The position numbers and the translations under genes are program-made. From contig USMU01000033.1 of the NCBI GenBank assembly GCA_900555925.1, positions 1 through 19,158 of the forward strand: 19,158 nucleotides of DNA, written 5' to 3'. Shown here piece after piece: positions 14,991-19,158 of the stretch. This DNA is from an uncultured Clostridium sp. Lineage in GTDB: Bacteria; Bacillota; Clostridia; Christensenellales; Borkfalkiaceae. Position 1 is the stretch's first letter, and the number at the start of each line of letters is the position of its first letter. A model generated the notes under the pieces. That model was not told the DNA's origin, did no database searches, and worked only from the letters and a program-made list of their open reading frames with translations.

Positions 14991-15713
14991 TTAAAGGAGC
15001 GCAGCAGCCGCCTCGTCGCACACGAGCGTGCAGTCGGGGTGGAGTTGTAAAATGCTCGCAGGCACCCGCTCGGTGACTTCGCCCTTTACGAGCCCGTAAA
15101 CCGCCTTTGCCTTGTTCGCTCCGTTGGCGAGAATGAGAATTTTCTTCGCATTCATGATATTTTTCAAACCCATCGTAAAGGCCTGGCGAGGTACCTCGTC
15201 GATACTTTTGAACATTCTGGAATTATCCTTAATCGTGCTTTCGGCGAGGTCAACGATATGTGTGACGCTCCCGAAGGGCGTTCCGGGCTCATTGAAAGCG
15301 ATATGCCCGTTGGAACCGATTCCGAGCACCTGAATGTCCCGCGGCATCTTTTCGAGGAGCGCGTTATACCTGTCGCACTCCGCCTGTCTGTCCGCCGCCT
15401 TGCCGTTTTCGATATTGGTATTTTTCAAATCTATGTCGATATGGTCGAAAAGATTATGCCGCATAAAATAGACGTAGCTTTGATCGCTGGAATAATCCAG
15501 CCCCGCATATTCGTCCAAATTGGCGGTGCGGATCTTTTTATAGCTGGTCCCGTTCTTCTCGTGGTCCTCTATCATATTCTTATAGAGTCCGATGGGCGTG
15601 GACCCCGTGGCGAGTCCCAAGACGGCTTCGGGATTTTCCTTTACGACCGCCGCCATCACTTCAAAGGCCTTTTTGCTCATTTCGTCATAATCTTTCGCGA
15701 TGATAACTTTCAT
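14991..15713 (-). CDS. nagB: Glucosamine-6-phosphate deaminase
   Basis: A 240-residue cytoplasmic enzyme that converts glucosamine-6-phosphate to fructose-6-phosphate and ammonia. Visible motifs are the phosphate-binding loop GLATGSTPIGLY (33-44), LDEYAG (66-71) with the proton-transfer Asp67, and GIGSNGHIAFNEPG (131-144) with His137 and Glu142. The position that is Asp141 in the E. coli enzyme is Asn here. I believe this change is common in Gram-positive NagB. The frame is open up to 15881, but the start at 15713 begins at the family N-terminus (MKVIIAKDYDEM) and follows an AAAGGAG site. The longer version would overlap the upstream kinase gene. It lies between the kinase gene (55 nt upstream) and nagA (31 nt downstream). 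Confidence 0.97.
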   Translation of the reverse strand: MKVIIAKDYDEMSKKAFEVMAAVVKENPEAVLGLATGSTPIGLYKNMIEDHEKNGTSYKKIRTANLDEYAGLDYSSDQSYVYFMRHNLFDHIDIDLKNTNIENGKAADRQAECDRYNALLEKMPRDIQVLGIGSNGHIAFNEPGTPFGSVTHIVDLAESTIKDNSRMFKSIDEVPRQAFTMGLKNIMNAKKILILANGANKAKAVYGLVKGEVTERVPASILQLHPDCTLVCDEAAAALL

Positions 15714-15768
15714 ATTTTCTGTCTCCTTTCTCCTGAAACTGAAAACAAGCGTCTTTTCAAACCCGCTT

Positions 15769-17139
15769 TTACGCTCTGTCCGCGGGAAGAGACGCGGCCG
15801 CGATGCTCTGTCCGACCCTTCTGTTCTTTTCGTCGGGCAGGGAAATGTCCAGCTTGGCAAATTCAGGATACTCTTCTTCAAGTACTTTCTTACAGGAATC
15901 GAGAAGAATGTTTCCCCCTTTTCCGCCCATCACCCTGCCTAACAGAAGGACGTGCTTCATGTCGTAAAATTTCGCATAAAAGGGAAGCGTATAAGCGAGA
16001 TAGATGCCTATATCCTCGTAAATCTGCCGCGCGAGCTGGTCGTCCTTTTCCATCAAGGCCTGTATTTCCTTCAATTTCTCCGCGGGAGTAGTCCCCTCTT
16101 TGAAACGATAGCCGCCCGCTTCCGCGAGCTTGATGACGGCGTCCTGAGAGAAGTATTTGCAGCCTACCCCCACGTCACCGCTCCATTCGTCCGCCATGGC
16201 GCCTTCGTTGAAATCGACGGGAACAAAAGCGAGCTCGGACAGCCAGCCGTTGATACCGCCGTCCTTGTTGATATATCCCACCGCTTCGCTCGTACCCATC
16301 GCAATGCCGAGCACGCGGTTATCGTTCAGATCGATGCTCCCCGCCAAAGCGGTGACGTCCCCGTCGTTTGCGACTTCGAGAGGAATATTCCCCATTTCCT
16401 CGGCGATGTTGATATACATGTTTTTGACGTAATCGCCGTACTTCTTCTTGTCCACCTTGATAAAGAGGGACGCGACCATGATCTTGTTGTCCACATACAC
16501 GCCCGCGGACGAAACGCCGATGCAGTCCACGCGCGGCATTTTGGAAGCCGCCGTCTTCATCGCCGTCAGAATTTCGTTATAATGATAGTGCGGATCCTCC
16601 GTCGTCTTGGGATGCCAGACGACTTCTTCGCTGTATACAACTTTTCCGTCTATTACCGCGCTGACTTTTCGGTCGCTTCCGCCCGCATCGAAACCGATGC
16701 GGCAGCCTTTCAGGTATCCGCCCACGCGGAGCGAGCAATTCTTCTCTGCGGGAATCTCGTCCTTTTCCAGCCACACGACTTCAAAGGGCTTTTCATAAAC
16801 GCCGCTCATGAAATCGACGTCGAACGCGCGCGCTCCGTCCGCCGTATACGCCTTTTTCAGGCCCTCGTAAATCTTTTTGCTTCCCGAAACGGAGATTTTA
16901 TAACCGCCCACGACCCATAAAATGGTCTTCGCCAGACGTTCCGCAATACGGAAATTCCATTCGTCCTTTCCGCTGCCGTCCGCAAACGCGGTATATTTGT
17001 AAACGTAGTTATATCCGCCGTTTCTCTCCGCGATCAACGCGACCTCCGCCGTGTTTCCGCTCTTTTTTACCTCTGCTTCGTATTCCTCCAACGCCTTGAT
17101 CATCGGATAAAAATTTTTGTCCAAAACAGGTCTTTTCAT
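15769..17139 (-). CDS. ROK-like sugar kinase with a long N-terminal extension (probable GlcNAc kinase)
   Basis: A 456-residue protein with an ASKHA sugar-kinase core from about residue 146. The phosphate-1 motif is IGFDAGGS (148-155), IGVSSAGVYVDN (207-218) corresponds to the next core strand, the ANDGDVTALAG block (257-267) corresponds to the ROK ND motif, and LGIAMGTSEAVGYI (277-290) is the phosphate-2 loop. The usual ROK zinc motif CxCGxxGCxE is not present. The first 145 residues are an added domain of unknown function, making the protein about 150 residues longer than typical ROK kinases. As first gene of an operon with nagB and nagA, and with no PTS gene in view, it most likely makes GlcNAc-6-phosphate from cytoplasmic GlcNAc. 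A GGGAG site lies an unusually long 15 nt before the ATG. The family is fairly sure; the substrate is inferred from context. Confidence 0.82.
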   Translation of the reverse strand: MKRPVLDKNFYPMIKALEEYEAEVKKSGNTAEVALIAERNGGYNYVYKYTAFADGSGKDEWNFRIAERLAKTILWVVGGYKISVSGSKKIYEGLKKAYTADGARAFDVDFMSGVYEKPFEVVWLEKDEIPAEKNCSLRVGGYLKGCRIGFDAGGSDRKVSAVIDGKVVYSEEVVWHPKTTEDPHYHYNEILTAMKTAASKMPRVDCIGVSSAGVYVDNKIMVASLFIKVDKKKYGDYVKNMYINIAEEMGNIPLEVANDGDVTALAGSIDLNDNRVLGIAMGTSEAVGYINKDGGINGWLSELAFVPVDFNEGAMADEWSGDVGVGCKYFSQDAVIKLAEAGGYRFKEGTTPAEKLKEIQALMEKDDQLARQIYEDIGIYLAYTLPFYAKFYDMKHVLLLGRVMGGKGGNILLDSCKKVLEEEYPEFAKLDISLPDEKNRRVGQSIAAASLPADRA

Positions 17140-17177
17140 ACCAAAAATATACTTCTCCCTCTTTTATGTTTATTTTT

Positions 17178-17205
17178 ATTATACTACTTTTTCCGCAAAG
17201 TACAA
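17178..17205 (-). promoter_or_regulatory. Promoter of the nag operon
   Basis: On the minus strand TTGTAC (17205-17200) and TATAAT (17183-17178) with a 16-bp spacer, upstream of the kinase gene. The weak -35 box is consistent with a promoter that needs an activator. The predicted start is near 17171. Confidence 0.65.
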
Positions 17206-17229
17206 TAGAAATTATTTCTCTGTTTTTAC

Positions 17230-17264
17230 AAAATATTTCTCAAAATATTACCGTGAAATATTTT
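17230..17264. promoter_or_regulatory. Phased AAATATT boxes between the nag operon and its divergent AraC gene
   Basis: AAAATATTTC (17230-17239) and GAAATATTTT (17255-17264) are perfect 10-bp inverted repeats. A third AAATATT lies between them, so the heptamer occurs at 17231, 17243 and 17256, steps of 12 and 13 bp. The array lies about 60-93 bp upstream of the nag start and its right end overlaps the -35 box of the AraC gene. That suits activation of the operon and self-repression by the same protein. Binding is inferred. Confidence 0.6.
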
Positions 17265-17291
17265 ACAAACAAAAACGAGATATGGTATAAT
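17262..17291 (+). promoter_or_regulatory. Promoter of the AraC-family gene at 17319
   Basis: TTTACA (17262-17267) and TATAAT (17286-17291) with an 18-bp spacer and an extended TGG before the -10 box. Confidence 0.75.
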
Positions 17292-17318
17292 AAACGCGGG
17301 AGGTAAAAGAATAAGGTC

Positions 17319-18206
17319 ATGAAAAGGCGGGAAACGGCAAAACATTTTTATATGCACAAAATCGCAAATCTCCTGAACGTACAAAAAATCGTGACGATCC
17401 ACTATCAGGAATTGGAACGGGGATATTCGTCCGCGGAGGAAACGCACGATTTTTGGGAAATTATTTACGTGGATAAGCAGGAAATCTCTGTCGTAAAAGA
17501 TTCGGCGGGCAGTCTGCTCAGACAGGGAGAAATCGTATTTATCAAGCCCAATCAGCCGCATTATGTCCGCTGCGGAAAAGAGGGAGCGAATATTTTCATC
17601 ATTTCCTTTGAATGTCGTTCGGAGAGCATGGGGTTTTTCTTTGACAAACAATATTCCGTACCCGATAAATACCGTTATCTGTTACAGAACATTATGGCGG
17701 AAGCGCGGGAGACGTTCATCATTCCCGATTTCGATCCCGACCTCAATAAATTGGAGCTCAGAGAAAATCCCAATCTCGGCGGCGAGCAGGTCATAAAAAA
17801 TTCTTTGGAGCTCCTGCTCATCTATCTGCTCCGCCGCGCAAATAACCGCGACGCTCAGCAGGAATTTTTTATTTCAAAAATCAATTCCTCCACAGAGCTT
17901 CAAGATGAAATCGTAAGAATCCTTTCCTCCAAATTATACGACACTTTTGTTTTGGACGACCTATGCAATGCCCTGCACTACGGCAAGACCTATCTGTGCA
18001 CGTTTTTCCGCGAAAAGACGGGCATGAGCATCTATCAGACCTATCTCAAATTAAAAATCGACGAATCGAAAATCCTCATTCGCAGAAAACTATCCTTTAC
18101 GGAAATCGCCAACAAGCTGTGCTTCGATTCCCTCTCCCATTTCAACTACGTATTCAAAAAGTATGCAGGCATGACGCCCGGGGAATATAAAGCGAGCATT
18201 AAATAA
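17319..18206 (+). CDS. AraC-family transcriptional regulator, divergent from the nag operon
   Basis: A 295-residue cytoplasmic DNA-binding protein. The N-terminal cupin sensor shows THDFWEIIYVDK and then RQGEIVFIKPNQPHYVRC (about 43-84). The C-terminal AraC domain (about 195-293) has FVLDDLCNALHYGKTYLCTFFREKTG as the first helix-turn-helix and SFTEIANKLCFDSLSHFNYVFKKYAGMTPGEYK as the second. The start at 17319 is preceded by GGGAGG, but with a long spacer of 15 nt. An alternative in-frame ATG at 17352 has no ribosome binding site, so 17319 is kept. It is divergent from the kinase-nagB-nagA operon, with phased boxes in between, so control of amino-sugar use is the likely role. Family sure; target inferred. 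Confidence 0.93.
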   Translation: MKRRETAKHFYMHKIANLLNVQKIVTIHYQELERGYSSAEETHDFWEIIYVDKQEISVVKDSAGSLLRQGEIVFIKPNQPHYVRCGKEGANIFIISFECRSESMGFFFDKQYSVPDKYRYLLQNIMAEARETFIIPDFDPDLNKLELRENPNLGGEQVIKNSLELLLIYLLRRANNRDAQQEFFISKINSSTELQDEIVRILSSKLYDTFVLDDLCNALHYGKTYLCTFFREKTGMSIYQTYLKLKIDESKILIRRKLSFTEIANKLCFDSLSHFNYVFKKYAGMTPGEYKASIK

Positions 18207-18243
18207 ACGGAGGCGGGACAAATTTTGTCCCGCCTCCGTTTTT
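18207..18243. terminator. Strong terminator behind the second AraC gene
   Basis: A 16-bp perfect inverted repeat (ACGGAGGCGGGACAAA at 18207-18222, complement at 18224-18239) starts one base after the stop codon and is followed by TTTT. On the minus strand the following TTTATTT is T-rich, so it probably also serves the convergent gene at 18287. Confidence 0.9.
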
Positions 18244-18286
18244 GATATGTCAGATGATATGTCGGAAAATACATTGAATTTTTCGG

Positions 18287-19158
18287 CTATTCAATTGTCG
18301 GCAAAACAATATCCGATTGAAAGGGAAATTTTTCCGCCCGTTCGTGCAAAAAGTCCACCCGATAACCCGTCCCGCCGAAATGAAAAAATCCGTTCTCCAA
18401 CCGGGCACGAAGATAACACATTCCCTCGTCGTTCTCATCGTTATACCGAAAATACCACGCATGAAAGGCATTCGTCAAAAGCGACCTTATCCGAGCATTC
18501 TGCGCCTCCAAGGGGTGCCCGATATTTTCCGCGACGGCATAAAACCGAAATTCTCCCGAACAGAAACATACGTGGGGAAACGCCTCTGTCTGCCGCACTT
18601 TTCCCGTCGCTCTATGCGTGACGACATAAAAAGCCCCTTCGGAATAATAAATATCCACGTTCCGAGCATCCGCTTTTCCGCCCTCTTCTACCGTAGCCAT
18701 TACAAAGATACAATCCTTTGAAAACAGCCTTTCCATGAGCGAACATGCTTCCGAGAAATTATTTTTCGCTTCGGGTAAATACCTGCCGCCGTAAAGCAAA
18801 CGGGCTTTTTTAGTATATTCTCGGACAAAATCTCCCTTTGCCGCCGTATATCCGTCGCGGTCGTGTTCAAACTTTTTCAGGAGAGATTTTTTCAGAGCCC
18901 CGTATTCCTCCGCGGCAGCGGGATATTCCCGAAGATAATCGCAGAAATATAACTCATTCCAATCTCCCGCACGCCGCACGTGCAGATGAAAGACCTTTTC
19001 CGCGAATCCCGCGGGAGTATACCCCTTATTGAACACGAATTTCTTCGGACTTTCGGATTCGGACATCAAAATCCATTCCTCCTTTAATGAGGCAATAATC
19101 TTTTCCTGCTGGTAAAATATAGTTGAATTGCAACATAAATATTTCATATCAATTTTCC
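18287..19158 (-). CDS. GrpB-type (UPF0157) C-terminal domain fused to a pyridoxamine-phosphate-oxidase-like domain, 5' end uncertain
   Basis: The frame is open to the window edge. Counting from the ATG at 19147, residues about 37-118 match the C-terminal part of GrpB proteins: FNKGYTPAGFAEKVFHLHVR, then LYFCDYLREYP, then HDRDGYTAAKGDFV. Residues about 130-278 have the pattern of flavin-binding pyridoxamine 5'-phosphate oxidase-like proteins (FVMATVEEGGKADARNVDIYY, GAFYVVTHRATGKVRQTEAFP). The final part MCYLRARLENGFF...GYRVDF suggests a C-terminal extension of that domain. GrpB proteins normally have about 90 more residues before this point with a nucleotidyltransferase-like core. Here only traces (IIASLKEEWILMSE) lie upstream, so either the gene continues beyond the window or the N-terminus is lost. 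An internal ATG at 19066 has a perfect AAAGGAGG, 11 nt upstream, and would give a 259-residue protein. Substrate and role are unknown. Confidence 0.75.
   Translation of the reverse strand, partial: KIDMKYLCCNSTIFYQQEKIIASLKEEWILMSESESPKKFVFNKGYTPAGFAEKVFHLHVRRAGDWNELYFCDYLREYPAAAEEYGALKKSLLKKFEHDRDGYTAAKGDFVREYTKKARLLYGGRYLPEAKNNFSEACSLMERLFSKDCIFVMATVEEGGKADARNVDIYYSEGAFYVVTHRATGKVRQTEAFPHVCFCSGEFRFYAVAENIGHPLEAQNARIRSLLTNAFHAWYFRYNDENDEGMCYLRARLENGFFHFGGTGYRVDFLHERAEKFPFQSDIVLPTIE

Noticed and set aside
13970..15076. Long plus-strand open frame (368 codons) opposite nagA and the end of nagB
   Set aside because: It is antisense to two clearly conserved enzymes, has an Arg/Phe-rich non-protein-like composition and no ribosome binding site; it is a by-product of codon bias.
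15714..15881. Longer N-terminus for nagB
   Set aside because: The added 56 residues have no counterpart in the family and overlap the kinase gene; the ATG at 15713 has a good ribosome binding site.
15952..16920. Plus-strand open frame of 322 codons opposite the sugar kinase gene
   Set aside because: The kinase motifs on the minus strand are clear; the opposite frame shows no recognisable domain.
1..19158. CRISPR array, tRNA, insertion sequence or prophage parts
   Set aside because: No regular direct-repeat array, no cloverleaf sequence with the T-loop consensus and no transposase or integrase motif was found when reading both strands by eye.

Overview
The window looks like a chromosomal piece of a Gram-positive member of the Bacillota, most likely a gut-type Clostridia. 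The reasons are strong AGGAGG-type ribosome binding sites, Lpl-type carbohydrate transporters, lipoproteins, AraC-type sugar regulators, and surface proteins with a Gly-Cys-Gly-Ser/transmembrane/Lys tail. Placement below class level (for example near Christensenellales) is only an impression. No tRNA, rRNA, CRISPR array, transposase or phage gene was seen.

Region 1 (about 1-10144) is one polysaccharide-utilisation locus on the minus strand. It reads, in transcription order: a large LamG plus InlB-like-repeat surface protein, a lipoprotein solute-binding protein, a second LamG surface protein, two Lpl-type ABC permeases, and a lipoprotein right-handed beta-helix glycosidase related to GH28/GH49. 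It starts from a consensus promoter (TTGACA-17-TATAAT) with a leader of about 200 nt that holds three inverted repeats, and it ends at a GC-rich hairpin near the window start. No ATPase gene is present, as is usual for transporters that borrow a shared MsmX-type ATPase. A divergent AraC-family gene (10145-11128) is the obvious candidate regulator. The likely job is capture, cleavage and import of an acidic or plant-type glycan; the substrate cannot be fixed from sequence.

Region 2 (about 11126-13760) holds a minus-strand gene of unknown function built from two copies of one domain, and a divergent plus-strand YtcJ-like amidohydrolase. Each has its own good promoter in the 166 bp between them. 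Behind the amidohydrolase lies a roughly 100-bp element with 9-bp terminal inverted repeats and several internal helices, then a bidirectional terminator.

Region 3 (about 13727-18243) is a GlcNAc catabolic operon on the minus strand: an unusual ROK-like sugar kinase, nagB and nagA. A second AraC-family regulator is divergent from it. The intergenic region carries three helically phased AAATATT boxes, placed so that the regulator could both activate the operon and repress itself. Cytoplasmic GlcNAc would be phosphorylated, deacetylated and deaminated to fructose-6-phosphate.

Region 4 (18287 to the end) is a minus-strand gene that joins the C-terminal part of a GrpB (UPF0157) domain to a pyridoxamine-phosphate-oxidase-like domain. 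Its 5' end may lie outside the window.
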